NCBI GenBank assembly: GCA_003446605.1
Contig: DMDF01000145.1
Coordinates: 1-21,886 of the forward strand
DNA length: 21,886 nt
Origin: Anaerolineaceae bacterium
Lineage (GTDB): Bacteria; Chloroflexota; Anaerolineae; Anaerolineales; Anaerolineaceae
Direction of reading: 5' to 3'
Below the pieces are notes generated by a model, which saw nothing but the letters and a program-made list of their open reading frames with translations, ran no database searches and was not told the origin of the DNA. This document shows positions 1 through 8,245 of this stretch, in pieces. Every line of letters begins with the position of its first letter. Position 1 is the stretch's first letter. Position numbers and translations under genes: made by a program.

Positions 1-16
1 GATTATAATCGCAAAT

Positions 17-53
17 AAAAAAAAGCCGTAGGGTTTGAAATCCTACGGCTTTT
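17..53 (-). terminator. Rho-independent terminator of groES-groEL
   Basis: A 12-bp perfect stem (arms 21-32 and 42-53, core GCCGTAGG/CCTACGGC) with a 9-base loop lies just beyond the groEL stop. Read on the minus strand it is followed by a run of T, the classic intrinsic terminator layout. The other side is also T-rich, so it could work in both directions. Confidence 0.9.
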
Positions 54-58
54 GGCGT

Positions 59-1693
59 TTAGTATTCTGGCATTGGCTGCTGCGCCATTGCTTTTTCAGG
101 TTCAGGAACATCCGTGATGAGAGCCTCCGTGGTGAGGATCATCGCTGCAATGGAAGTTGCATTTTCCAATGCGCCGCGCGTGACCTTCGCGGGGTCAATC
201 ACACCGGATTTAACCATATCAACATATTTTTCTGAAATGATATCGAAACCAATCTGCTTGCTCTTGGCTTTCTCTTGTTCCTGGCGGACGTTTTCGACAA
301 TAACAGCTCCATCGAAACCAGCATTTTCGGAAATGCGTTTCATGGGAGCATAGAGTGCCTTGCGAATGATATTCACACCGGTTTGTTCGTCATCATTGTC
401 AAGTTTCACATTGGCAAGTGCGTCCACCGCATTCAGCAGAGCCACACCACCACCGGGGACGATCCCTTCTTCCACAGCCGCACGGGTTGCGGAGAGAGCA
501 TCTTCCACACGATGTTTCTTTTCCTTCAATTCGGTTTCAGTGGCTGCGCCAACACGAATGATCGCAACGCCACCGGAAAGCTTTGCGAGGCGTTCCTGCA
601 GTTTTTCACGGTCATAATCGCTGGTGGTTTTGTCGATCTCAACACGAATCTGGTCAATGCGACCTTTGATAGCCTTGGAATCACCCTTACCACCGATAAC
701 TGTAGTATTGTCCTTGTCGGATTGAACCTTTTCTGCGGTTCCCAGATCCTGAACCGTGGTGGTTTCCAGTTTACGTCCAGTTTCTTCTGAGATAACCGTT
801 GCGCCGGTCAGAACGGCAATATCCTGCAGCATGGCTTTACGGCGATCCCCAAAACCGGGGGCTTTGACTGCCAGTACGTTCAAAGTACCGCGTAGTTTGT
901 TGAGCACCAAAGTTGCCAGAGCCTCACCATCAATATCTTCGGCAATGATAACCAGATCTCGTTTACCAACCTGCACCATCTTCTCGAGCAAGGGAAGCAT
1001 ATCCTGTGCAGCGGAAATTTTCTTGTCGTGGATCAGGATATATGGATTCTCGATAACGGATTCCATGTGTTCTGAATCGGTTACGAAATATGGTGAAATG
1101 TAACCACGGTCGAACTGCATACCTTCAACATATTCTTGTTCAAATTCGAGACCTTTTGATTCTTCAACGGTGATGACGCCATCTTTGCCAACTTTATCCA
1201 TCACATCTGCAATCAGATCACCAATCTGGCGGTCCTGGGCAGAAATGGTGGCTACGTTGGCAATTTCATCCTTGGTGGAAATATCAATCGCCTGATCCTT
1301 GATCGCATCGGCGACCTTCTTAGAAGCGGCTTCAATCCCATGTTTCAAAAGCATTGGGTTGGCGCCGGCTGCCAGGGTCTTCAAACCTTCGGTTACCATG
1401 GCATGTGCCAGAACGGTGGAAGTGGTGGTGCCATCGCCAGCGATATCGTTGGTCTTGGTAGCTGCTTCTTTCAATAACTGAGCTCCCATATTCTCAAAGG
1501 GATCTTCCAGTTCGATTTCTTTCGCAACGGTAACACCGTCGTGGGTAATAGTGGGAGAACCAAACTTGCGATCCAATGCGACATTACGTCCCTTTGGACC
1601 GAGCGTGGTGGCAACTGCTTCTGCAACGACATCAATACCATCGCGCAGTTTTTTGCGTGCTTCTTCTCCAAAAACAAGTTGTTTTGCTGCCAT
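59..1693 (-). CDS. groEL: 60 kDa chaperonin GroEL
   Basis: ATP-driven group I chaperonin that folds cytosolic proteins inside a double-ring cage together with GroES. The 544-residue product has the usual family length. The N-terminal equatorial part carries the nucleotide-binding signature, with LGPKGRNV near residue 31, catalytic Asp52 in THDGVTV and GDGTTT at 86-91. The second equatorial part has the VPGGGVALL segment. The start is fixed by an AAGGAGA Shine-Dalgarno about seven bases upstream. It follows groES by 29 bases in one operon and is controlled by the CIRCE operator upstream of groES. The C-terminus ends in Gln/Pro/Met residues and PEY instead of the Gly-Gly-Met repeats of many proteobacterial GroELs. 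Identification is certain. Confidence 0.99.
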   Translation of the reverse strand: MAAKQLVFGEEARKKLRDGIDVVAEAVATTLGPKGRNVALDRKFGSPTITHDGVTVAKEIELEDPFENMGAQLLKEAATKTNDIAGDGTTTSTVLAHAMVTEGLKTLAAGANPMLLKHGIEAASKKVADAIKDQAIDISTKDEIANVATISAQDRQIGDLIADVMDKVGKDGVITVEESKGLEFEQEYVEGMQFDRGYISPYFVTDSEHMESVIENPYILIHDKKISAAQDMLPLLEKMVQVGKRDLVIIAEDIDGEALATLVLNKLRGTLNVLAVKAPGFGDRRKAMLQDIAVLTGATVISEETGRKLETTTVQDLGTAEKVQSDKDNTTVIGGKGDSKAIKGRIDQIRVEIDKTTSDYDREKLQERLAKLSGGVAIIRVGAATETELKEKKHRVEDALSATRAAVEEGIVPGGGVALLNAVDALANVKLDNDDEQTGVNIIRKALYAPMKRISENAGFDGAVIVENVRQEQEKAKSKQIGFDIISEKYVDMVKSGVIDPAKVTRGALENATSIAAMILTTEALITDVPEPEKAMAQQPMPEY

Positions 1694-1722
1694 ACGAATC
1701 TCCTTCTTTTTCGGGTGATTAT

Positions 1723-2019
1723 TTATTTGGTGACGATTGCCAGAACATCGCTCTCTTTGAGAATTAAGAGCTTTTTATCGTCGATCTTGATCTCGGTGCC
1801 GGAATATTTTGCAAACAAAACCGTATCACCTTCTTTGACATCCATCTGGATGCGTTCGCCTTTTTCGTCACGATCACCAGGACCGATGGAAAGAACTGTA
1901 CCTTTTTGGGGTTTCTCTTTTGCAGTTTCAGGTAAGACGATACCTGATGCGGTTACATCTTCCCGTTCAATCGGCTCTACGACCAATCGGCTGCCAAGGG
2001 GTTTGATATTGAGTGCCAT
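1723..2019 (-). CDS. groES: 10 kDa co-chaperonin GroES
   Basis: Lid of the GroEL chamber; a heptamer that caps the ring during the ATP cycle. The 98-residue protein has the family hallmarks: the N-terminal LGSRLVVEPIE strand, the mobile loop around TASGIVLPETAKEKPQ (residues about 24-39), then GTVLSIGPG and the GDTVLFAKYSGTEI segment. An AGGAGG Shine-Dalgarno lies eight bases before the ATG. First gene of the groES-groEL operon; groEL starts 29 bases after its stop. Transcription should be repressed by HrcA through the perfect CIRCE element 36 bases upstream of the start codon. Confidence 0.99.
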   Translation of the reverse strand: MALNIKPLGSRLVVEPIEREDVTASGIVLPETAKEKPQKGTVLSIGPGDRDEKGERIQMDVKEGDTVLFAKYSGTEIKIDDKKLLILKESDVLAIVTK

Positions 2020-2054
2020 ATAAGATCCTCCTGAATTTTTTTTGAGTCATTATT

Positions 2055-2081
2055 TTAGCACTCTTTTCAATAGAGTGCTAA
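2055..2081 (-). promoter_or_regulatory. CIRCE operator (HrcA binding site)
   Basis: Perfect CIRCE inverted repeat TTAGCACTC-N9-GAGTGCTAA, matching the consensus at every base. It covers the predicted transcription start of groES-groEL (about 2080), where bound HrcA would block initiation. CIRCE is the established heat-shock repressor site; an hrcA gene is not in the window. Confidence 0.98.
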
Positions 2082-2086
2082 TTCCA

Positions 2087-2115
2087 ATATTATCCATCTT
2101 TGACTTTCCAGTCAA
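2087..2115 (-). promoter_or_regulatory. Sigma-A type promoter of groES-groEL
   Basis: On the minus strand TTGACT (-35, 2110-2115) and TAATAT (-10, 2087-2092) are separated by exactly 17 bases. The predicted start is within the CIRCE element. This is a near-consensus housekeeping promoter held down by HrcA. Confidence 0.9.
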
Positions 2116-2149
2116 GGCGATTGATTAAATCTAATATTTCTTTAATACT

Positions 2150-3472
2150 TTAATACCCGTAGGATTCACAAATGGCTTCGGATTCTTCTACAACTCCCAT
2201 GATGACAGCATCATTTGAGAATTCGCTGCGCACCAACTCGAGAATTTGCATTGCCTTGTTGCAATAGCCGTTGGTATCACGATGAAGAGCTGCCATCACC
2301 GCACCGTATTCAGCATAGAAATCTTTGGTGTCCACTGAAAGTGGCAATCCTTCAATAGCGACCATGGTATCCACTTCAGGGTCACACTGGCGCACTTCAC
2401 AGCTCTCTTCTGCCGTGCATCCTTCCAGACCACACTGAAAAGCCAGTATTTCACTCTCATAATTGCGTGACTTGTGATAGACATCTCCCAGAAAGGCATA
2501 GTAGAAGGCGTCATCCGGTTTGATCTGCACTGCTTTTCGTGCATTCAGGCTTGCTGCAAGGGGTTCCCCTTTCTGGACATAGGTTTTCGCGATGGATTGA
2601 TAGGGGATGGGATCCATGATGCCCAGCTGCTCATTGATATCAGCCGCTTTAGCAAAATATTCCAGCGCAAGATCGTATTGTTCCAGCTGGCGATAGTTCA
2701 CGCCAATTGAAAGATATAAAAAAGTGAGGTTAGGGTTGATCTCAGAGGCTTTTTTATATTCCGTAATGGCAGCGCTGTAATTCCCGATGGATTCCTGTAA
2801 ATAGGCATTGATGCGGTGCACGTCCATTAAGGTATCATCACGTTGTAATGCCTGGTCAATATATTGTTCCGCTTGGGTCCATTTCATCTGGTCAACCAGT
2901 ATCTCGGCATAATACGCCAGTGCAAGAGTGTTATTACTATCCATCTGCAGCGCTGCCACTGCTTCCTGTTCTGCCTGGGTTAAAATCTGTTCCCATTCAT
3001 CGCTTACCACGGCAGAGCTTGACAGCCAATCCAGTGCAAATGCTTTTACCGCATGGGCGGTGCTGTTCTCGTTCTCGATCTCTAGGGCTCTATTGGCTGA
3101 ATCCAGCGCTTCATTCAAGCGCTCGTACTTCTCTTCACTGGTCGCTAGTGAGGATGTGGAATACACTTGAACACGTGCCAGTTCAACCCACAGCACCACA
3201 TTATTAGGGTCCACTGCGGCGGCATTTTGGAAAGCCTCCAGGGTTTTGGTCAGGTCACCAGCCACAAAATGCACTTCTGCTTCCTGCACAAATGAATCCA
3301 CCGTGCGGGTGGCAGTGGGAGTAGCCATAAATAAGGGGGTTATACGCCCTTCCTGCTGGTCACGCAAAATGATCAGCAAGAAAATGATCATTGCAATCAA
3401 AACCGCAATAACATAAGGACTGGTGCGGTGTTTCTTTTTCTGAAACAGGCTATCCTTGCGAGGTAAATACAT
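2150..3472 (-). CDS. Membrane-anchored TPR protein (downstream paralogue)
   Basis: Predicted membrane-tethered scaffold of tetratricopeptide repeats; partner unknown. A basic N-terminus (residues 1-18) precedes one membrane helix (about 19-36) and a short Thr/Pro-rich linker, so most of the 440 residues should lie outside the membrane. Several TPR-like helical pairs follow (about 55-370), ending in the VAIEGLPLS...YAEYG segment shared with its neighbour. A cluster of four cysteines, spaced C-x4-C-x5-C-x4-C, lies just before that segment and is absent from the paralogue; in an extracytoplasmic domain it could form disulfides. The start follows a GGGAG about 12 bases upstream and lies only six bases after the stop of the paralogue, so the two are co-transcribed. 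No terminator is evident before the groES promoter. TPR fold confident, function unknown. Confidence 0.85.
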   Translation of the reverse strand: MYLPRKDSLFQKKKHRTSPYVIAVLIAMIIFLLIILRDQQEGRITPLFMATPTATRTVDSFVQEAEVHFVAGDLTKTLEAFQNAAAVDPNNVVLWVELARVQVYSTSSLATSEEKYERLNEALDSANRALEIENENSTAHAVKAFALDWLSSSAVVSDEWEQILTQAEQEAVAALQMDSNNTLALAYYAEILVDQMKWTQAEQYIDQALQRDDTLMDVHRINAYLQESIGNYSAAITEYKKASEINPNLTFLYLSIGVNYRQLEQYDLALEYFAKAADINEQLGIMDPIPYQSIAKTYVQKGEPLAASLNARKAVQIKPDDAFYYAFLGDVYHKSRNYESEILAFQCGLEGCTAEESCEVRQCDPEVDTMVAIEGLPLSVDTKDFYAEYGAVMAALHRDTNGYCNKAMQILELVRSEFSNDAVIMGVVEESEAICESYGY

Positions 3473-3478
3473 ATTATT

Positions 3479-4801
3479 TTATTCTCCCGCAGGTGTTGGA
3501 ATTTGATACGGCAGTGGTGTGGGTGTGAGGGTGGGTTGTGGCGTCCAGGTTGGTATCATGGTGGCAGTCGGCAACTTCAACAACTGCTGGTCGTTCAACT
3601 TTTCATAGCAGCGTTCCAAGGTGTACTCGGCATTATAGACCGCTGTTTCATCATCCTGCATGCTTTGTATGATGGCTTGAGAAATATCCACTGCTTCACT
3701 GCAGTAACCCAATTCCATCAACGAGAGACCGTAAATGTAATACATATCGACGACTTCATAAGAAAGCGGCAATCCTTCAACGATCGTACCATTCGTGGTA
3801 ACTCCACCACGAATGGCTATCTGTAGTGCTAGAATTGCATCTCCGAACTGGTAGTTTTTATAGAAAGCCTGCCCGAGGTAGCCCCAGTAATAAGCGTTCT
3901 GTGGCTCGTCAGAAATTGCCTGTTGATAGTATTGGATGGACTTGCTGAATTCTCCAGTACGATAGTAAGTGCGACCGATCAACGCATCCGGGTTGGCATC
4001 GCTAGGATTGAGCGCATTGGCTTTGGTGTATTCCTCAATCGCTTTGTTGTATTCCAGCAGCCCCGCATACGTTCTTCCGAGCGAGATGTGGATTTCCGCG
4101 ACATTGGAATTCACCGCAATAGCTGCCTCGTATTCCGTAACAGCATCTTCATAGTTAGCTGTGATCTCCAGCACCATCGCACGCGCCCAATGCGTTTCGA
4201 GTGCACTGGGTGCGATCGCTTCCGCCTTACGAGATGCTTCAATAGCCGCATCCAGATCACCCTGCGCGTCGGATCCAACCAGGATCTTTTGTGCTTTCAC
4301 GATGGCATCATAGGCATACACAAAATAATTACCCGGATCGTATTCGGTCGCTTTTTGCAGATCGGTCTCTGAATCAAAATAATTCCCCAACAACCCATGC
4401 GCGATTCCTTTTAAGGCATAAGCCTGACTGTTCTCTGGGTTCAGCAGCAGTGCATTGCTGGCATCTTCCAGCGCCGACTCATAATTCCCCCGGTAGATAT
4501 TGATCATCGCCGAAGCAATGTAGTTGGATGGATTCTGTGGGTCGGCTGAAATGGCTTTACCATACGAAAGCAACGCCTGTGTATATTTCCCTTCCGCAGC
4601 GAGGTTTTGCGCTTCGGTAATAAAAGTCTCCGGTGCGAGGGATGGTGTGGGGGAAGATATAAAAGTATAGGGGGAAAACGGTTCTACTTTCTGATCGATA
4701 TAAACCAGCAGCCCAATCACTGCCAACAGGATCAGGATCTTGAATGGGTTTGAACGGCGATTCTTTCGCCGCATATTCCAGTTTCTTCCTTTTATGTACA
4801 T
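3479..4801 (-). CDS. Membrane-anchored TPR protein (upstream paralogue)
   Basis: Same architecture and identical length (440 residues) as the next gene: basic N-terminus, one membrane helix (about 19-36), a Ser/Pro/Thr-rich linker, then about seven or eight TPR units, with repeats such as ALLSYGKAISADP, ALEDASNALLLNP and AIEEYTKANALNP. It carries the conserved EGLPLS...YYIYG segment and GYCSEAV, matching GYCNKAM in the paralogue, and ends in a Thr/Pro-rich tail. The first ATG has no Shine-Dalgarno and lies six bases after a good -10 box, suggesting a leaderless mRNA. An alternative start is Met10, which has AAGGAAG about 10 bases upstream; the MY(I/L) beginning shared with the paralogue favours the first ATG. 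Function unknown; a tandem duplication is inferred. Confidence 0.85.
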   Translation of the reverse strand: MYIKGRNWNMRRKNRRSNPFKILILLAVIGLLVYIDQKVEPFSPYTFISSPTPSLAPETFITEAQNLAAEGKYTQALLSYGKAISADPQNPSNYIASAMINIYRGNYESALEDASNALLLNPENSQAYALKGIAHGLLGNYFDSETDLQKATEYDPGNYFVYAYDAIVKAQKILVGSDAQGDLDAAIEASRKAEAIAPSALETHWARAMVLEITANYEDAVTEYEAAIAVNSNVAEIHISLGRTYAGLLEYNKAIEEYTKANALNPSDANPDALIGRTYYRTGEFSKSIQYYQQAISDEPQNAYYWGYLGQAFYKNYQFGDAILALQIAIRGGVTTNGTIVEGLPLSYEVVDMYYIYGLSLMELGYCSEAVDISQAIIQSMQDDETAVYNAEYTLERCYEKLNDQQLLKLPTATMIPTWTPQPTLTPTPLPYQIPTPAGE

Positions 4802-4807
4802 AGCGCA

Positions 4808-4837
4808 ATCTTATCATCATGCTTAAAAAGGCGTCAA
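4808..4837 (-). promoter_or_regulatory. Promoter of the TPR gene pair, apparently leaderless
   Basis: Minus strand TTGACG (4832-4837), 18-base spacer, TAAGAT (4808-4813). Only six bases separate the -10 box from the ATG at 4801, so the predicted transcription start coincides with the start codon. Confidence 0.7.
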
Positions 4838-4876
4838 GCAACGAAAGAGACTCCCCAGCATGGATAAAAGGCTTTC

Positions 4877-4905
4877 TTGCAAATCGAATTGGTTAAAGCT
4901 AGAAT
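4877..4905 (+). promoter_or_regulatory. Promoter of trmD, apparently leaderless
   Basis: TTGCAA (4877-4882), 17-base spacer, TAGAAT (4900-4905). The trmD ATG begins at 4912, six bases after the -10 box, and no Shine-Dalgarno precedes it. The predicted start of transcription is the A of the ATG. Confidence 0.65.
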
Positions 4906-4911
4906 TAACCC

Positions 4912-5694
4912 ATGCGATTTGAGGTATTCACGCTTTTCCCGCAAGTCTTTCCCCCATATTTGGAAACGAGCATTCTGAAACGAGCCAAAGAAAATAACCT
5001 TCTGGAAGTGAATCTCCACAATATTCGGGATTGGGCAGAAGACAAACATCACACAACGGATGATACACCTTATGGAGGGGGCGGCGGTATGGTGATGAAA
5101 CCCGAGCCGATCTACAACGCGATCAATAGTGTGCTTGGCATCCCACCCGCCTGCCCATTGATCTTATTGACACCACAAGGTGAAACCTTCACCCAACAGA
5201 AAGCAGAAATGTTAAGTAAAATCCCTCGACTTGCTTTGATTTGTGGTCGCTATGAGGGTTTTGATGAACGCATCCGTCAGCACCTTATAACCGAAGAACT
5301 ATCCATCGGCGATTACGTGCTCAGTGGAGGTGAATTGCCGGCATTGGTGATCATTGAGGCAGTCACCCGCTTGATCCCCGGTGCATTGGGTGACCCGGAT
5401 GGCGCTTTTGATGATTCCTTCGGATCAGGTTTGCTGGAATACCCGCAGTACACACGCCCGCCCGAATTTCAGGGGTGGCAGGTGCCAGCCATTCTGCAAT
5501 CAGGTGACCACAGCGCTATTCATCGTTGGCGCCGCGACCAAGCTCTTCTGCGCACTTTACAAAAACGCCCCGATCTTCTAGTGAGCGCAGAGCTTGATAA
5601 AGCCGACCTCACCTTTCTTAAACAAGTCATTAAAGAATCGGTTTTTCCCATTCCTGATTCTATAATTAACATCATCACACAAAGAGAGGATTAA
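4912..5694 (+). CDS. trmD: tRNA (guanine37-N1)-methyltransferase TrmD
   Basis: Methylates N1 of G37 next to the anticodon using S-adenosylmethionine, preventing +1 frameshifting. The 260-residue length is typical. SPOUT trefoil-knot residues are clear: DDTPYGGGGGMVMKPEP (51-66), CGRYEGFDER (111-120) and SIGDYVLSGGELPALVIIEA (131-150), followed by the DDSF segment with the catalytic Asp and the EYPQYTRPPEFQGWQVP region. No Shine-Dalgarno lies before the ATG and the promoter is unusually close, consistent with leaderless translation. The usual neighbours rpsP, rimM and rplS are not here; the next gene is a transporter starting one base after the stop. Confidence 0.98.
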   Translation: MRFEVFTLFPQVFPPYLETSILKRAKENNLLEVNLHNIRDWAEDKHHTTDDTPYGGGGGMVMKPEPIYNAINSVLGIPPACPLILLTPQGETFTQQKAEMLSKIPRLALICGRYEGFDERIRQHLITEELSIGDYVLSGGELPALVIIEAVTRLIPGALGDPDGAFDDSFGSGLLEYPQYTRPPEFQGWQVPAILQSGDHSAIHRWRRDQALLRTLQKRPDLLVSAELDKADLTFLKQVIKESVFPIPDSIINIITQRED

Positions 5695-5695
5695 T

Positions 5696-6946
5696 ATGAA
5701 ATACAAAATAGGAAAGACTTTTCTGCTCGGATTGGGATTCTTCGGTGTGAGCGTGATCTGGAGTGTATATAACGCGTACGTGCCGGTTTTCCTCGAATCC
5801 CGCTTTGCTCTATCCACAGGCTTTATCGGTGTCTTTATGACTCTCGATAATATTGCAGCGTTATTCATTCAGCCTGCCGTAGGAGCATGGTCTGATAGGC
5901 TGCGCACTCCCATTGGGCGCCGTATGCCGTTCATCCTGATTGGTGCGCCCATCGCTGCAGTTGCTTTCTACATACTCCCGAAATCCATGTCTCTACCCGT
6001 TTTCTTCTTCGCTGCCAGCTTACTGTTACTGGCAATGGCAGTCTGGCGTACTCCGGTAGTAGCGTTAATGCCTGATATTACGCCCTCCAAATACCGTTCC
6101 CAGGCAAATGGGATCATTAATTTCATGGGTGGTGTTGGCGCAATCATCGCCTTCTTATTCGGCGCTACGCTGTATGAGATGAATCCCTCCTATCCTTTCT
6201 GGCTGGGTTCAATCCTGGTTCTGGTGGCGGCTATTCTGGTATTCATTTTTATTAAAGAACCTAAGGAATATGACCATACCCCTGAAGAGACACCCAATTT
6301 GTGGCAATCGATAAAACTCATTTTCCAAGAGAAAGATCGCAATACACTGCGCATTTTGCTGGCTATTTTCTTCTGGTTCATCGCCTACAACGGCATTGAA
6401 GCCTTCTTCACCTTGTACGGTAAAAATTATCTGGGAATCAGTGAATCAGATGCTGCTCGTTTGCTTGGACAGCTTTCCACATTCTTTGTTTTATTCTCAT
6501 TACCCTCAGGTTATATTGGTGCAGCCGTTGGTAGAAAGAAAACCATTATTGCCGGAATCATCCTGATGGCATTGTGTGTCGCTTCCCTATACTTCCTGCC
6601 AACCGAATTATTGACCACTTTATTGACCACTCTGCCCCTACTTGGTAAAGTGCCTGTGATCGGCGTTATTCTGATGATCATGGGCATCGGATGGGCGCTC
6701 ATCAACATTAATTCACTGCCGATGGTAGTTGACATGACCGAATCCAGCCGTATCGGTACCTACACCGGTTTGTACTATTTGTTCTCCACCCTGGCAGCCA
6801 TCCTCGGACCAACCCTGTATGGTTTTATTATTCAATTTAGCGCTGGAAAATACAACCTGCTTATGTTGATCAGCCCCATTTTTTTGCTGGGAGCTTTGAT
6901 AAGCATTGCTGGCGTAAAACGTGGTGAAATCCAGCAGGAATCTTGA
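5696..6946 (+). CDS. MFS transporter, SLC45 / sucrose-symporter-like
   Basis: Predicted inner-membrane secondary transporter of 416 residues with about 12 hydrophobic helices. After the second helix it carries GAWSDRLRTPIGRRMPFI (63-80), the loop signature seen in sugar:proton symporters of the SLC45/plant sucrose carrier group. That makes a sugar or glycoside a reasonable guess for the substrate, but it cannot be read from sequence. The ATG lies one base after the trmD stop, with AGAGAGGA inside the trmD end serving as Shine-Dalgarno, so translation is probably coupled. No terminator follows directly; the next promoter is at 6990. Confidence 0.85.
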   Translation: MKYKIGKTFLLGLGFFGVSVIWSVYNAYVPVFLESRFALSTGFIGVFMTLDNIAALFIQPAVGAWSDRLRTPIGRRMPFILIGAPIAAVAFYILPKSMSLPVFFFAASLLLLAMAVWRTPVVALMPDITPSKYRSQANGIINFMGGVGAIIAFLFGATLYEMNPSYPFWLGSILVLVAAILVFIFIKEPKEYDHTPEETPNLWQSIKLIFQEKDRNTLRILLAIFFWFIAYNGIEAFFTLYGKNYLGISESDAARLLGQLSTFFVLFSLPSGYIGAAVGRKKTIIAGIILMALCVASLYFLPTELLTTLLTTLPLLGKVPVIGVILMIMGIGWALININSLPMVVDMTESSRIGTYTGLYYLFSTLAAILGPTLYGFIIQFSAGKYNLLMLISPIFLLGALISIAGVKRGEIQQES

Positions 6947-6989
6947 TTTGATTTCTGCAAGGAGGTGACAGAAAGCATATACCGAAAAC

Positions 6990-7018
6990 TTGATTTTGAA
7001 ATTTAAACACGTTATACT
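6990..7018 (+). promoter_or_regulatory. Promoter of the BMP lipoprotein gene
   Basis: TTGATT (6990-6995), 17-base spacer, TATACT (7013-7018). The predicted transcription start is about 7025, giving a leader of about 54 bases. Confidence 0.85.
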
Positions 7019-7027
7019 TAAATTCTA

Positions 7028-7051
7028 CGAGAATTGTCTGACAATTTCTCG
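7028..7051 (+). other. 5'-end hairpin in the BMP mRNA leader
   Basis: CGAGAATTGT (7028-7037) pairs with ACAATTTCTCG (7041-7051) with a three-base loop and one bulged T. It begins within a few bases of the predicted transcription start, a position where hairpins commonly protect mRNA from 5'-end decay. It does not cover the Shine-Dalgarno. Confidence 0.55.
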
Positions 7052-7065
7052 AAACAAATTTCTCT

Positions 7066-7075
7066 AGGAGGAGAG
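7066..7075 (+). promoter_or_regulatory. Strong ribosome binding site deciding the BMP start
   Basis: AGGAGGAGAG ends three bases before the ATG at 7079, with its AGGAGG core at 7066-7071. It fixes the start there instead of the in-frame TTG at 7034, which would put extra residues before the lipoprotein signal. Confidence 0.9.
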
Positions 7076-7078
7076 ATA

Positions 7079-8185
7079 ATGACCAAAAAACTTTCTGTTC
7101 TTTTATCTATCTTGATCATTGCTTCTGTTCTATTGGTTAGCTGCTCAAACGCAGAACCCACGGAAGAAGCTATGGTCGAGGAACCTGTTGCTGAAGAACC
7201 AGCAGCAGAAGAACCAGTTGCAGAAGAAGCTCCAGTAATGACCTTCTGTCAGGTTACAGATACCGGTGGTATTGATGACAAGTCCTTCAATGCAACCGCA
7301 TGGCTTGGTATGGAAAACGCTGCCGCAGATTTCGGCGTGGAAATCAAATATCTGGAATCCCAGCAGCAATCCGACTACGAAGTCAACCTGAATGCTTTCG
7401 TTGAAGAAGGCTGCGATCTGATCCTGTCCATTGGTTTCCTGCTCGCTGACGCAACCGCTGCAGCAGCAAATGCCAACCCGGACGTGAATTTCGCCATCGT
7501 TGACAACGGCTCTATGGATATCCCCAACATTCGCGGCAACTATGCCAATATCGAAGAAGCCGCCTTCCTGGCTGGCTATCTCGCCGCTGGCATGACCGAA
7601 ACCGGTAAAGTTGCAACCTATGTTGGCATCCTGTTCCCCTCAACCCAAACTTTCATGGATGGGTATGCGATGGGCGTTGCCTATTACAATGAGGTTCATG
7701 GTACAGCCGTGGAAGTCCTCGGTTGGGACATGGAAACCCAAACTGGTCTCGAAGTTGGTAACTTTGAAAGCCTCGATGATGGTCGCGCACTCGGTGAATC
7801 CCTTCTCGATGAAGGCGCAGATATCATCATGCCCGTTGCCGGTCCTGTTGGTCTCGGGACCCTGGCAGTCATGCAGGAACGCGGTTCTGGTCTGGTCATC
7901 GGTGTTGATAATGACTGGTCCATCGCCAATCCCGATCAGGCAGATTACATTCTCGCCAGCGCCTTGAAGAAAATCGATGTGTTCGTCTATGACAGCATTG
8001 AGAAAGTCATCAATGGCGAATTCGTTGGTGGTGAAGATTACGCCCTGACCCTCGAGAACGATGGCGTTGGGCTCGCCTATGGCACCGCCTGGGCTGATAA
8101 GATCCCCGCAGACCTTCAAGCAGAGATCGAAGCCCTCATTCCTCAAATTATCGCCGGTGAGATCGCAGTATTACCCACCCGATAA
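7079..8185 (+). CDS. BMP-family substrate-binding lipoprotein (nucleoside ABC importer)
   Basis: Extracytoplasmic binding protein of the Bmp/PnrA/Med family, which bind purine nucleosides. The 368-residue precursor has a lipoprotein signal peptide with lipobox LVSC (Cys22), then an acidic linker of EEPVAEEPA-type repeats (about 26-51) that lets the domain reach away from the membrane. The binding domain begins TFCQVTDTGGIDDKSFN, the family signature, and continues with ADFGVEIKYLES, SIGFLLADA, AIVDNG and NIRGNYANIEEAAFLAGY. Its neighbours are the matching ATPase and two permeases, confirming an ABC importer. It has its own strong promoter and ribosome site, and a terminator separates it from the ATPase, consistent with excess production of the binding protein. 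Nucleoside specificity is inferred from the family. Confidence 0.95.
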   Translation: MTKKLSVLLSILIIASVLLVSCSNAEPTEEAMVEEPVAEEPAAEEPVAEEAPVMTFCQVTDTGGIDDKSFNATAWLGMENAAADFGVEIKYLESQQQSDYEVNLNAFVEEGCDLILSIGFLLADATAAAANANPDVNFAIVDNGSMDIPNIRGNYANIEEAAFLAGYLAAGMTETGKVATYVGILFPSTQTFMDGYAMGVAYYNEVHGTAVEVLGWDMETQTGLEVGNFESLDDGRALGESLLDEGADIIMPVAGPVGLGTLAVMQERGSGLVIGVDNDWSIANPDQADYILASALKKIDVFVYDSIEKVINGEFVGGEDYALTLENDGVGLAYGTAWADKIPADLQAEIEALIPQIIAGEIAVLPTR

Positions 8186-8207
8186 TAGATGAAAATCACA
8201 AGTTAGT

Positions 8208-8245
8208 AAAAAAAGAGCCGGGAATTCGTTTCTTGGCTCTTTTTT
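8208..8245 (+). terminator. Intercistronic terminator after the BMP gene
   Basis: A7-GAGCC (8208-8219) pairs with GGCTC-T6 (8235-8245) around a 15-base loop, directly after the lipoprotein stop. It probably ends most transcripts, with partial read-through into the transporter genes; no strong separate promoter for the ATPase was found. Confidence 0.85.

Noticed and set aside
275..790. 171-codon plus-strand frame opposite groEL
   Set aside because: Antisense shadow within groEL.
7034..7078. Upstream TTG start for the BMP lipoprotein
   Set aside because: It would place 15 polar residues before the lipoprotein signal and lies inside a hairpin; the ATG at 7079 has an ideal ribosome site.
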